Shown here: one piece after another, positions 15,374-24,043 of the stretch | Layout: each line of letters opens with the position of its first letter | How positions within the stretch are numbered: the stretch's first letter is position 1 | Source: Gammaproteobacteria bacterium | GTDB taxonomy: Bacteria; Pseudomonadota; Gammaproteobacteria; Burkholderiales; Burkholderiaceae_D | DNA: 64,000 nucleotides | Direction of reading: 5' to 3' | NCBI GenBank assembly: GCA_903970185.1 | Contig: CAJCIC010000014.1 | Span: 1-64,000, forward strand | Notes under the pieces: model-generated | The model's input: only the letters and a program-made list of their open reading frames with translations | Told to the model about the DNA's origin: nothing | Databases searched by the model: none | Translations under genes and position numbers: made by a program

Positions 15374-16354
15374 ATGAACAGCGCTCACTTCAATTCCCTA
15401 TCGCCCGGCCGCCGTCGCCTGCTGCAGTGGGCCGCCCTAGCGGCCTTCAGTCCATGGCTTGGCGCGCGCGCGGACGAGCACCAGGTGTTTCGCATCGGCT
15501 ACCAGAAGGGGGGTGGCCTGCTGGGGCTGCTGAAGGCGCAAGGAGAGCTCGAAAGAAGTCTCGGACCCAAGGGCTGGTCAGTGTCCTGGTACGAGTTTCC
15601 GGCGGGTCCGCAACTGCTCGAGGCGTTAAATGCGGGCAGCATCGATTTTGGCTACACCGGCGCGCCGCCACCGGTGTTTGCGCAGGCTGCCGAGAAGAAC
15701 CTCGTCTACGTCGCAGCCGAACCGGGGGCTCCTTCGATCGAAGCGATCATCGTCAAGCCGGATTCGCCACTCACGCGGGTGACCGATCTCAAGGGAAAGC
15801 GGGTCGCGGTACAGAAAGGCTCGAGCGCCAATTTCCTGCTGCTCGCGGCGCTCGAAGATGCCGGCATGGCTTTTTCCGACATCCAGCCGATCTATCTTCA
15901 GCCAGCCGATGCGCGCGCCGCGTTTGAATCCGATCGCGTCGATGCCTGGACCATCTGGGATCCCTACCTCGCCGCAGCACAGGTTGCGCTCAAGGTGCGC
16001 GTGCTTGCCGACTATACCCATCTGACCCAGACCAACGCCTTCTACGAATCGTCGCGGGATTTCGCACAGCACGCACCGATCGTCTTGAACACCACGTTAT
16101 CCGAACTCGCCAAGGCGGGTACCTGGGCCAATGCAAATCCGCACGCTGTAGCGGAGCTGCTCGCACCCCAGGTCGGACTTCCGGTTGACGTCGTTGAGAT
16201 CTGGCAAAAGCGAACGCACTACGGTGCCCAGCCGGTCGACTCCACGATCATCGCAACCCAGCAGAAGGTTGCGGACGCGTTCTTCGATCAGAAGCTGATT
16301 CCAAAGCGGGTCAAGGTTGCAGACGCGGTGTGGACCTGGCAGCGCGCCTCGTAG
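15374..16354 (+). CDS. ssuA: Aliphatic-sulfonate-type ABC substrate-binding protein (copy 1)
   Basis: A 326-residue periplasmic binding protein of the SsuA/nitrate/taurine family. An RRRLLQ-containing signal ends near ARADE (residue 34). Then [42 protein letters not shown] and DARAAFESDRVDAWTIWDPYLAAA follow the family pattern. It resembles the second ssuA at 22208 throughout but differs enough to bind another ligand. No permease or ATPase lies on its strand, so it probably shares SsuBC of the opposing operon. The ATG was chosen directly before the signal peptide. Confidence 0.88.
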   Translation: MNSAHFNSLSPGRRRLLQWAALAAFSPWLGARADEHQVFRIGYQKGGGLLGLLKAQGELERSLGPKGWSVSWYEFPAGPQLLEALNAGSIDFGYTGAPPPVFAQAAEKNLVYVAAEPGAPSIEAIIVKPDSPLTRVTDLKGKRVAVQKGSSANFLLLAALEDAGMAFSDIQPIYLQPADARAAFESDRVDAWTIWDPYLAAAQVALKVRVLADYTHLTQTNAFYESSRDFAQHAPIVLNTTLSELAKAGTWANANPHAVAELLAPQVGLPVDVVEIWQKRTHYGAQPVDSTIIATQQKVADAFFDQKLIPKRVKVADAVWTWQRAS

Positions 16355-16391
16355 GGCGCCTCTTAGGGCGCCTCGTCGGGCGCCTGTGCCT
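16344..16391 (+). repeat. Four 12-bp tandem units across the ssuA stop
   Basis: Units of GCGCCTCGTAGG type repeat four times with a few changes. The first contains the ssuA TAG, so slippage could extend or relocate the C-terminus. Confidence 0.6.
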
Positions 16392-16448
16392 TTGGGCGCT
16401 TGCCCGCTTGCGTCGACGAGTAGCGCTCTGGCTTTAGCGCCACGCCGC

Positions 16449-17348
16449 TCACTTTGCCGGCAATCCTGAATCCTCCCCGCGCGGAAAATTCAGGACGCCT
16501 TGCAGCAATTCCCTCTCGTAGCGGGCGAAGGCGATCGTGCCGCGCTCTCGCGGTCGCGGCAGATCGATGGCAAGATCCACCGTGATGCGACCTCCCTCCA
16601 TGAGGACAACGCGATCGGCAAGTGCCACTGCCTCGTTGACGTCATGGGTGACAAGCACAGTGGTGAAGCCGCGATCGAGCCACACCTGTTCGATCAATTG
16701 CTGCATTTCAATGCGGGTTAGCGCATCAAGGGCGCCAAGCGGCTCGTCGAGCAAGAGAAGCCTTGGCGAATGCACCAGCGCACGCGCCAGCGCCACCCGT
16801 TGCCTCTGGCCGCCTGACAATACCCCGGGCCAGTCATGCGCACGGTCAAGCAGATCGACTGCCTTTAGCGCAGCCTGCGCCAGATCGCGCTGAGTCTTGG
16901 GAAGTGCCAGTGCCACATTGTCGATGACGGTCTGCCAGGGGAGCAGGCGGGCATCCTGGAACATGATGCGTGTGTCTGCATCAATTCCCTTTTTGGCTTC
17001 GCCATTGAGTCGAATCGGCGCTTGCCTGCGCGCGTCGCTCGCATCCGGTGCGTCCAGACCCGTGATCAGACGCAGCAACGTGCTTTTGCCGCAACCACTG
17101 CGTCCAAGAATCGCGACAAATTCGCCGGGATTGATGTCAAGATCGATGTCAAACAGCACACGGCGAGATCCAAAGGACTTGTTCAAGCCGCCAATCGAGA
17201 CGCGACTGCCTCGCGAGGCAGCGGCGACGGCGCGGTTCATCGGAATGTCACCCATTGATTCATCGTTTAGCGCCAGATCGGGATGGCGATCGAGCAATGC
17301 TTGCGGATTACGGGTCATGGCAACGCCCTGCAAAAAACGTGGATTCAT
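16449..17348 (-). CDS. ssuB: Sulfonate ABC transporter ATPase SsuB
   Basis: A 299-residue ABC ATPase: Walker [10 protein letters not shown] (82-90), Q-loop near 131, signature LSGGQ (177-181), Walker B ending LLLLDEP (197-203) and the H-loop in VTHDVNEA. It closely matches SsuB of the nitrate/sulfonate/taurine importer class. The N-terminal 36 residues may be overextended, as a second ATG (residue 37) starts nearer to homology. It is the last gene of the minus-strand operon, separated from its permease gene by two monooxygenase genes, which is unusual. Confidence 0.92.
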   Translation of the reverse strand: MNPRFLQGVAMTRNPQALLDRHPDLALNDESMGDIPMNRAVAAASRGSRVSIGGLNKSFGSRRVLFDIDLDINPGEFVAILGRSGCGKSTLLRLITGLDAPDASDARRQAPIRLNGEAKKGIDADTRIMFQDARLLPWQTVIDNVALALPKTQRDLAQAALKAVDLLDRAHDWPGVLSGGQRQRVALARALVHSPRLLLLDEPLGALDALTRIEMQQLIEQVWLDRGFTTVLVTHDVNEAVALADRVVLMEGGRITVDLAIDLPRPRERGTIAFARYERELLQGVLNFPRGEDSGLPAK

Positions 17349-17351
17349 GCG

Positions 17352-18812
17352 CTAGGTTTTGACTGCTTCAGCGCTTGCGGCACGCTCGGATTGCGAGATG
17401 TCGGCGCGCCCACTGCGAGCGCCTGTGCAAGTGCCTTCGGTTCGCGTGGGAGCGGGGACCAAGAAGGAGCGGCCAATGTGGGATTCAGGCAAACGATTCG
17501 AGCGACCGAAAAGTTGCGCGCGCAGACTTTGACATTGCGAGCGCATCGGGTAGCGCCCACGACGGCGCAGCTCCGGCACGATGAAATCGACGACGTCTTC
17601 GAAGGTGCCGGGATTGATGGCATAGGCCAGATTGAAGCCGTCAACGCCAGTGAACTCCATCCACGATTCCAAATCGTCAGCGATCTTTTCAGGGGTGCCG
17701 ACAAAAACCGGCCCTCGCCCTCCCAAGCCAATAAACTGCAGGACTTCGCCGACGGTCCATTGCCGCTTGGGATCGGCCTTGGTGAAGGCGGCAAGCGCAC
17801 TTCGGCCGGCATCATTTTCGACATACTCGACGACCTGGTCGAGCTGGTAGTTGCCGAAATCGATGCCGGTCCAGCCGGAGAGCAAGGTCAGCGCGGCCGC
17901 GGCATCGACGTACTTGGCGTAGTCCTTGAACTTTCTTGCTGCCCTTTCCTCGCTCGTGTCGGTGACGATTAACGCCTGCGTGTAGACCATCACCTCATCG
18001 GGCGCGCGGCCTTGCAGTCGTGCAGCCCGACGAATGCCATCGACGCTGCGCTTGACGATCTCTTGCGTCGGCCCGCTGATGAAGACGCATTCGGCATGGC
18101 GTCCAGCAAACTGCTGTCCGCGGTCGGACGCCCCCGCCTGATAGAGCACGGGCGTGCGTTGCGGCGACGGTTCCGATAAATGGATGCCGGGCACGACGAA
18201 GTGCTCTCCGCGGTGCTCGATGGGGTGGACTTTTCTGGGATCGGTAAAGACGCCGGTTTTCTTGTTGGCAAGAACGGCATCATCCTCCCAGCTCATTTCC
18301 CAGAGTTTGTAGAGCACTTCCATATACTCTTCGGCGTAATCGTAGCGGGCGTCGTGGGCCAGCTGCCGTTGCAAGCCGAGGTTCTTCGCGGCGCTGTTGA
18401 GATAGCCCGTGACGATGTTCCAGCCGATGCGCCCGCCGGTTAAATGATCCAGCGTTGACATCCGTCTTGCAAACGGTACGGGGTGCTCATAGGTCAGGGT
18501 AAACGTCACTGCGAAACCGAGATGGCGGGTGACTGCAGCCATCGCCGCGACGAGAAGCATGGGATCATTGACGGGAACCTGGACTGCCCCTTGCAAGGCG
18601 TCATCGGCCGACCCTTTGTAGACGTCGTAGACCCCCATCACGTCGGCAAAGAACAGGGCGTCAAAGCCGCCGCGCTCGAGGGTCTGGGCAAGATCGGTCC
18701 AAAGACCGAGTTCCTTATAGCGTGAAGACTGGTCGTCCGGATGGCGCCATAGACCAGGCGACTGGTGCCCGACGGTATTCATGACGAAGGCGTTAAAGCG
18801 GATCGGCTTCAT
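17352..18812 (-). CDS. DszA/NtaA-family FMNH2-dependent monooxygenase
   Basis: A 486-residue flavin monooxygenase of the NtaA/SnaA/DszA group. The start MKPIRFNAFVMNTVGHQSPGLWR, then TLERGGFDALFFADV, FARRMSTLDHLTGGRIGWNIVT and DARYDYAEEYMEVLYKLWE match DszA-type sulfone monooxygenases by eye. DszA opens the ring of dibenzothiophene sulfone; other members act on nitrilotriacetate or dimethylsulfone. The last 50 residues are a divergent Arg/Ser-rich tail. It sits 3 bp before ssuB and 43 bp after the DszC-like gene, so all are co-transcribed. FMNH2 would come from SsuE. Confidence 0.85.
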   Translation of the reverse strand: MKPIRFNAFVMNTVGHQSPGLWRHPDDQSSRYKELGLWTDLAQTLERGGFDALFFADVMGVYDVYKGSADDALQGAVQVPVNDPMLLVAAMAAVTRHLGFAVTFTLTYEHPVPFARRMSTLDHLTGGRIGWNIVTGYLNSAAKNLGLQRQLAHDARYDYAEEYMEVLYKLWEMSWEDDAVLANKKTGVFTDPRKVHPIEHRGEHFVVPGIHLSEPSPQRTPVLYQAGASDRGQQFAGRHAECVFISGPTQEIVKRSVDGIRRAARLQGRAPDEVMVYTQALIVTDTSEERAARKFKDYAKYVDAAAALTLLSGWTGIDFGNYQLDQVVEYVENDAGRSALAAFTKADPKRQWTVGEVLQFIGLGGRGPVFVGTPEKIADDLESWMEFTGVDGFNLAYAINPGTFEDVVDFIVPELRRRGRYPMRSQCQSLRAQLFGRSNRLPESHIGRSFLVPAPTRTEGTCTGARSGRADISQSERAASAEAVKT

Positions 18813-18855
18813 GGAGTTCTAACGCAAGGCTGGCTTGAGCATGGCCGGCTGCAAG

Positions 18856-20109
18856 TCAGGAATACGGTGTGGCTTCGGGCAGACGACCCGTCAGGGCGTA
18901 GCGGCCGATGTCCCTGATCTTGTAGTCGACCGGATCATGCAGCGTGTGCACGCGCACGTTGCGCCAGAAACGGTCAAAACCATACTTGGCGCGGGTTGAC
19001 CCGGCGCCATTGATCTCAAAGAGCTGGGACGCCGTTTCAAGCCCGGCCCGGTGTGCCAGAACTTTGGCCTCGGCCACCGCGATGGCGACTTCACCGCGCT
19101 CGGCCTTCGTGACCCTCTCGCCGTTGGCGAGCGCAGCGTCGAGTTGCGCGGCGGCGATGTCGGCAAGCACGGTGGCTGAGCGGATCATCAGCCTGAGATT
19201 GCCGTAGCGATGTTCGATGAACGGATCCTGATGGGCCGCTGCAACTTCGGAGAGGAGCCAGGGCTTCGCCTGCGAGACGGTATAGCGCCGCGACTCCTCG
19301 AGGGCACCCTCGGCGATCCCCAGGTACAGGTTGGTCATCACGGATTGAGCGATTTGCGAGCGCAGGGTGCTGTAGGGCGTTGGCGTCGTTTTCGGCGGCT
19401 GCAGCACCTCGATCGCATCGAGCTGGACGCGCTCGAACGTGACGGTGCCGCTATCGGTTTGACGTTGCCCGAATGCGTCCCAGTCAGATACGACCGTGAC
19501 CCCCGTGCGGCTGGTTGGCACAACCGCGATGAGCGCTGTCGAGGTGACCGGATGCCAGGCTGAGATCGTGAGCATGTCCGAGCCGACCGATCCAGACGAC
19601 CAGCTTTTCGCGCCATCAAGCACGAAGCCCTTCGATGTGTCGGTCGCGATCAGTCGCTTATCCAGAGGGTTCAGGGCGTTGCCCCAGAAGACATTTCGTG
19701 CAATCGTCTGCTTGAGAAAACGCTCTTGCTGGATCGAGTCGCCGTAGAGCAGCAGCCCGGCAACCTGCAGATGGTGAAATCCCAGGAGGTGGGCGAGGGC
19801 GCTGTCGGCGGCCGCGATCTTGCGCACGACCTTTAGGATCGTCGACCACGATGCGCCATCGCCGCCAAACGGCTTGGGCACCGACAGACGCAACAGCCCG
19901 CTGTTTTTGAGCAACTCGCGCTCGGGCGCGGCATGCCCGCCCTGGCGATCGCGCTCGATCGCGGTCTTTGCGAGTTGCAAAGCCACGCTCTCGGCGACGC
20001 GTAGCGCTTCCTCCTCGGCGAGGCTTCGGTCGGCCGGGATGACGCGCGAGCCTGTGCCAGGCGAGCTACGAAGCGGTGCGGCGGAATCGAACTTCAATGC
20101 AGCAGTCAT
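18856..20109 (-). CDS. DszC/SfnB-family flavin monooxygenase (acyl-CoA-dehydrogenase fold)
   Basis: A 417-residue protein of the acyl-CoA dehydrogenase fold with strong resemblance to DszC: AIERDRQGGHAAPERELL, VVRKIAAADSALAHLLG, GQRQTDSGTVTFERV, and the C-terminal KYGFDRFWRNVRVHTLHDP. DszC oxidises thiophene sulfur to the sulfone using FMNH2 and O2; SfnB proteins act in dimethylsulfone use. It lies between ssuC and the DszA-like gene. The ATG at 20109 (MTAALKFD) is preferred; an alternative start lies 6 codons upstream. No DszB-like desulfinase is seen. Confidence 0.85.
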   Translation of the reverse strand: MTAALKFDSAAPLRSSPGTGSRVIPADRSLAEEEALRVAESVALQLAKTAIERDRQGGHAAPERELLKNSGLLRLSVPKPFGGDGASWSTILKVVRKIAAADSALAHLLGFHHLQVAGLLLYGDSIQQERFLKQTIARNVFWGNALNPLDKRLIATDTSKGFVLDGAKSWSSGSVGSDMLTISAWHPVTSTALIAVVPTSRTGVTVVSDWDAFGQRQTDSGTVTFERVQLDAIEVLQPPKTTPTPYSTLRSQIAQSVMTNLYLGIAEGALEESRRYTVSQAKPWLLSEVAAAHQDPFIEHRYGNLRLMIRSATVLADIAAAQLDAALANGERVTKAERGEVAIAVAEAKVLAHRAGLETASQLFEINGAGSTRAKYGFDRFWRNVRVHTLHDPVDYKIRDIGRYALTGRLPEATPYS

Positions 20110-20134
20110 GAGGGTTTCACCGGTCAAAAGCGTC

Positions 20135-20965
20135 TTAAGGTCGCTGGTACGCCGGATTCCAGCGAAGCAGAACCCGCTCTAATCCCTTGGCCGAGACGTC
20201 GGCCAGTTTGCCAAGCGCGGCATAAAGCAAGATGCCAAGGACGACGACGTCGGTTTGCAGAAATTCGCGCGCATTCATGGTCATGTAGCCGATCCCTGAT
20301 TGCGCCGAGATGGTCTCGGTCACGATCAGGATCACCCAGACCAGGCCGAGCGCGAAGCGCAGGCCGACAAGAATCGAAGGCAATGCTCCCGGCAAGATGA
20401 TGTTGGTTGCCATCTGCACCCTGGTCAGTCCGTAGGCACGCCCCATCTCGATGAGTTGGGGATCGACAGAGCGGATGCCATGAAAGGTGTTGATGTACAT
20501 CGGAAAGAACACGCCCACCGAGAGCAGCGTCAGCTTGGCACCTTCCTCGATTCCGAACCACAGAATCACGAGCGGCACGAGTGCGAGCGCCGGAATGTTG
20601 CGCACCATCTGGATGGTGGTATCAAACAGGGTCTCGGCCGTGCGGCTTGCGCCCGTCAGAAGACCAAACAGCAAGCCGATACCGCCGCCAAGCGCAAGGC
20701 CTGACAGTGCTCTTAGCGCACTGACGCGCACGTTGGTCCAGAGCTCGCCGGTGCTGCTTAGGGTCAGCGCGGCCTTGAATACCGCGAATGGCGCAGGCAG
20801 GATGCGTGATGACAGCAGATGCGCGTCGGACGACCACTGCCAGAGAACGAGGATGGCAAAGGGCACGACCCAGGGCGCGAGCATGCTCCAGATGGCCCGC
20901 CCGGAGTTGCGGCGCAAAGGCGTCCGTGGCTTGAGCAATTCGCTCGCGGCAGGCGCGATGGCCAT
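20135..20965 (-). CDS. ssuC: Sulfonate ABC transporter permease SsuC
   Basis: A 276-residue inner-membrane permease with about six transmembrane helices and the family signature EMGRAYGLTRVQMATNIILPGALP near residues 165-190 that contacts the ATPase. The start is the ATG 3 bp after the ssuD stop, which suits coupling; the open frame extending 100 codons upstream lies inside ssuD and is not homologous. It works with SsuB and one or both SsuA proteins. Confidence 0.92.
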   Translation of the reverse strand: MAIAPAASELLKPRTPLRRNSGRAIWSMLAPWVVPFAILVLWQWSSDAHLLSSRILPAPFAVFKAALTLSSTGELWTNVRVSALRALSGLALGGGIGLLFGLLTGASRTAETLFDTTIQMVRNIPALALVPLVILWFGIEEGAKLTLLSVGVFFPMYINTFHGIRSVDPQLIEMGRAYGLTRVQMATNIILPGALPSILVGLRFALGLVWVILIVTETISAQSGIGYMTMNAREFLQTDVVVLGILLYAALGKLADVSAKGLERVLLRWNPAYQRP

Positions 20966-20967
20966 TT

Positions 20968-22155
20968 CTAGCTCGCAGCCAGTTCTTTGGATTGGCCGCC
21001 CGTGGCCTTCGGTACGATGGTGTTGGCCATGACCTCGCCAAAGGGTCCGCTTAGGACATTGCCGGCGGCACTGAACTTGCCCGTTTGCTTCAAGAGCGGG
21101 AAGACCAGTTCGGCAACGCGGTAGGCTTCTTCGAGATGGGGATAGCCTGAGAAGATGAAGGTCTCGATGCCAAGATCCGCATACTCGTGGATGCGCTCGA
21201 CGATGGTCTGCGGACTGCCTACAAGGGCGGTTCCTGCACCGCCTCGGACAAGGCCTACGCCGGCCCAAAGATTCGGGCTGACTTCCAGATGTTCGCGGCC
21301 TCGGCCGCGCTTTCCGCCGTGCAGGGCCGCCATGCGGCGCTGTCCCTCGGAATCCATCTTCGAGAAGGCCTGCTGTGCCTTGGCAATGGTTGCGTCGTCG
21401 AGGTGGCTGATCAACTCATCGGCGGCCTGCCATGCCTTTTCATCGCTGTCCCTGACGATGACATGCAGGCGAATGCCGAACTTGAGCGTGCGCCCTTGTG
21501 CTGCCGCGCGCTTTTTCACGTCTGCAATCTTTTCTGCGACGGCTGCAGGCGGCTCGCCCCAGGTCAGGTAGACGTCGAGCTGTTCTGCAGCGAGCTGATG
21601 CGCCGGCCCCGATGATCCGCCGATGTAGAGCGGCGGATAGGGCTTCTGGACCGGTGGAAAGAGCGATTTTCCGCCCTTTGAACGCAAGTACTGGCCTTCG
21701 AAATGGGTTTCGCCCGCATCGTGACTGGTGCGCAGGATATCGCGCCAGATGTGCAGGAATTCCTCGGTGATCTTGTAGCGCTCGGTGTGATCGGCAAAAA
21801 CGCCGTCGCCTTCCAGTTCGTTGGCGTCGCCCCCGGTCACGACGTTGATAAGCAGTCGCCCCGCGGAAAGACGATCGAATGTCGCGGCCATGCGCGCGGC
21901 CAATGCTGGCGATGTGATGCCAGGTCGAATCGCGACGAGGAACTTCAGCCGACGGGTGACGCCGATCAGGCTCGAGGCGACAACCCAGGCGTCTTCGCAA
22001 CTTCGTCCGGTGGGCAAGAGCACGCCTTCATAGCCTAGGGTGTCGGCGGCAACAGCAATTTGCCGGAAGTAGTCGTAGTCGGCCACGCGTGCGCCATGCG
22101 ATGTGCCGAGATAGCGCGAATCACCGTGCGTTGGGATGAACCAGAAGACTTCCAT
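20968..22155 (-). CDS. ssuD: Alkanesulfonate monooxygenase SsuD
   Basis: A 395-residue FMNH2-dependent enzyme that cleaves alkanesulfonates to aldehyde and sulfite. It is very close to E. coli Ssu[16 protein letters not shown] start, [16 protein letters not shown] (with the conserved Cys), [32 protein letters not shown], and [20 protein letters not shown]. The ATG follows ssuA by 52 bp. The product sulfite would feed assimilation or the SoxCD enzyme encoded to the left. Confidence 0.95.
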   Translation of the reverse strand: MEVFWFIPTHGDSRYLGTSHGARVADYDYFRQIAVAADTLGYEGVLLPTGRSCEDAWVVASSLIGVTRRLKFLVAIRPGITSPALAARMAATFDRLSAGRLLINVVTGGDANELEGDGVFADHTERYKITEEFLHIWRDILRTSHDAGETHFEGQYLRSKGGKSLFPPVQKPYPPLYIGGSSGPAHQLAAEQLDVYLTWGEPPAAVAEKIADVKKRAAAQGRTLKFGIRLHVIVRDSDEKAWQAADELISHLDDATIAKAQQAFSKMDSEGQRRMAALHGGKRGRGREHLEVSPNLWAGVGLVRGGAGTALVGSPQTIVERIHEYADLGIETFIFSGYPHLEEAYRVAELVFPLLKQTGKFSAAGNVLSGPFGEVMANTIVPKATGGQSKELAAS

Positions 22156-22207
22156 GAGGACTCCGAAAGACGTGAAGAGGATGCGCCTTTGCGCTACGCA
22201 AGAACGT

Positions 22208-23209
22208 TCAAGGTTTTGCCCAGAGGGTTGCGCTAGCCACCCTGATCGGTTGCGGGATGAGCTTCAAATCAAAAAAAGCATCTGCGATGTGCTGCTGGTC
22301 CGAGATCACTGCGACATTGATTGGCGTGACGCCATAGGCGTAGCGGGTGACGGCCAGCTCGAGCGTCTGCGCGTCAAGGCCGGTTTCAGCGGACAAGAAC
22401 CTGGCGACCTCCTGCGGGTTTTGTTTTCCCCACGCATCAACGGCGTCAAGCTCCTCGCTGACCGCCTTGATCACCTCCGGATTCGCCGCGGCGTAGGCGC
22501 GCGACGCAAGATAGAACTGCCGGTTGCTCACGGCGTCCTGTCCGTCAGCCACAACGCGCGCGTGCAGCTGCTGCTGCGCTGCCGCGAGAAACGGATCCCA
22601 GATCGCCCAGGCATCGACACTGCCCCGTTCAAAGGCGGCTCTGGCGTCTGCAGGTGCGAGGTAGACGGGGGTAATGTCGCCGTACTGCAATCCCGCCTTG
22701 GCGATGAGTTGAAGCAGCAGATAGTGGACGTTCGATCCCTTGTTCAGGGCAACCCGCTTGCCCTTGAGCTCGGCCACCGTGTGGATCGGCGAGTCCGCTC
22801 GAACGACGATGGCTTCGGAGTGGGGGGAAGGGGGTTCATTGCCGACGTAGACAATGTCGGCACCCGCGGCTTGCGCAAAAATCGGCGGTGCTTCGCCGAC
22901 CGTGCCAAAGTCGATCGAGCCGACGTTCAATCCTTCGAGCAGCTGCGGGCCGGCGGGGAATTCAGTCCACTTCACGCTAATGCCCTTGGCCGCGAGACGT
23001 CTGTCGAGCGTGCCGCGTGCCTTGAGAATGATCAGCGTGCCGTACTTCTGGTAACCGATGCGAAGCTCCTTCGCAGCAGCGCCATCAGCGCTTGCCGCAG
23101 CGTTGGCGCTTGCGCCAGATTGCATCAGCATCGCAGCAGCGACAAGCAAGGCGCAGGTGCCAAAGACAAACGATCCGACTCGATGGGGCAGAACGAGGAA
23201 ATGATTCAT
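22208..23209 (-). CDS. ssuA: Aliphatic sulfonate substrate-binding protein (copy 2)
   Basis: A 333-residue periplasmic binding protein with a signal peptide ending near residue 38 (SANAAA). [53 protein letters not shown] and [15 protein letters not shown] mark it as SsuA. It lies inside the ssu operon between ssuE and ssuD and is the likely main partner of SsuBC. The ATG is the only start that keeps the signal peptide. Confidence 0.93.
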   Translation of the reverse strand: MNHFLVLPHRVGSFVFGTCALLVAAAMLMQSGASANAAASADGAAAKELRIGYQKYGTLIILKARGTLDRRLAAKGISVKWTEFPAGPQLLEGLNVGSIDFGTVGEAPPIFAQAAGADIVYVGNEPPSPHSEAIVVRADSPIHTVAELKGKRVALNKGSNVHYLLLQLIAKAGLQYGDITPVYLAPADARAAFERGSVDAWAIWDPFLAAAQQQLHARVVADGQDAVSNRQFYLASRAYAAANPEVIKAVSEELDAVDAWGKQNPQEVARFLSAETGLDAQTLELAVTRYAYGVTPINVAVISDQQHIADAFFDLKLIPQPIRVASATLWAKP

Positions 23210-23300
23210 CGTGGTGTCAGGGTTGGATTTGGAGCGCGGATCTCCAAGTACGTCGGCAGCTGCTTCATGACGGGACTAAGGCGCTGCCGTGGCGGCCTGG

Positions 23301-23906
23301 CTATGCGCTACATCGAGCCTGAAGAGCGATTGTGGCGAGCGTGCTCGTCGCATTGAGCCGGCGTGCGTCGACGTATTCGAGAAGCTCGGTCAGGTGTTCG
23401 ACGGAATCTTCGATGCGCACGCGCACCTCGGCGTCGATGTCCTCATGGCGCAGCGCCGCCTCGCCAACGCGGATTTGGGTTTCGTGCGCGAAGACGCCAG
23501 AGAGGATGTGGCGTGCGCCAAGGGCGGAGAGAACCGGCTTTAGCGCGTATTCGACTGCGAGAAAGTGCGCAAGCGTGCCCCCTGTCGCCACAGGCAGCAC
23601 GATTTTTCCATCGAGGGCGCGTTCGGGAAGCAGGTCAAGTAGCGTCTTTAGGCTACCGGAGAAAGAAGCCTTGTAGACCGGGGTGGCAATTACCAAGGCG
23701 TCGGCGTCTGCGACTTTCGCTGCCAGGCGCTGCGCCGCCGGGCCATCCCAACGGCCAGCGATCGGATCGTCTGCAGGTACGTCGGCAATCGAAAGTGCGC
23801 CGGTGCGAATGCCGTTGGCCGCAAGCTGCTCGCCAATGGCGTCGGCCAACGCAGACGATCTGGAGAATTTTGCCGGACTGCCGAACACGAGAAGCGCGGA
23901 GGACAT
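23301..23906 (-). CDS. ssuE: NAD(P)H-dependent FMN reductase SsuE
   Basis: A 201-residue flavodoxin-fold reductase supplying FMNH2 to the monooxygenases. TPVYKASFSGSLKTLLDLLP followed by ERALDGKIVLPVATGGTLAH is nearly the E. coli SsuE sequence. It is the first gene of the minus-strand operon, 91 bp before ssuA, and the only flavin reductase in the cluster, so it probably serves the SsuD, SsuD-like, DszA-like and DszC-like enzymes. The start is the second ATG, matching family N-termini. Confidence 0.93.
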   Translation of the reverse strand: MSSALLVFGSPAKFSRSSALADAIGEQLAANGIRTGALSIADVPADDPIAGRWDGPAAQRLAAKVADADALVIATPVYKASFSGSLKTLLDLLPERALDGKIVLPVATGGTLAHFLAVEYALKPVLSALGARHILSGVFAHETQIRVGEAALRHEDIDAEVRVRIEDSVEHLTELLEYVDARRLNATSTLATIALQARCSA

Positions 23907-23966
23907 AGATGCCTTGCAAACGAGAAAGGCAAGCATACGCACGCTTCATATAACCGCAAAATGAAT

Positions 23967-23995
23967 AATCTAACTTTTGTTATATGTTTTTGTAA
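23967..23995 (-). promoter_or_regulatory. Putative ssu operon promoter with dyad operator
   Basis: On the minus strand TTACAA and TAGATT are separated by 17 bp, 60 bp upstream of ssuE, in an A/T-rich patch. A TAAC-(4)-GTTA dyad occupies 23971-23982, overlapping the -10 edge and spacer. A LysR/CysB-type protein could bind here, but that is inference. Confidence 0.4.
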
Positions 23996-24043
23996 TTAGT
24001 ATGATCGGGTCTCGCTGATTGCTCAAGCGTCTCTGCGCTTGCC

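Noticed and set aside
22136-23356. Plus-strand frame of 406 codons
   Set aside because: Shadow of ssuA on the other strand; GC-rich codon bias leaves this frame open. No motif supports it.
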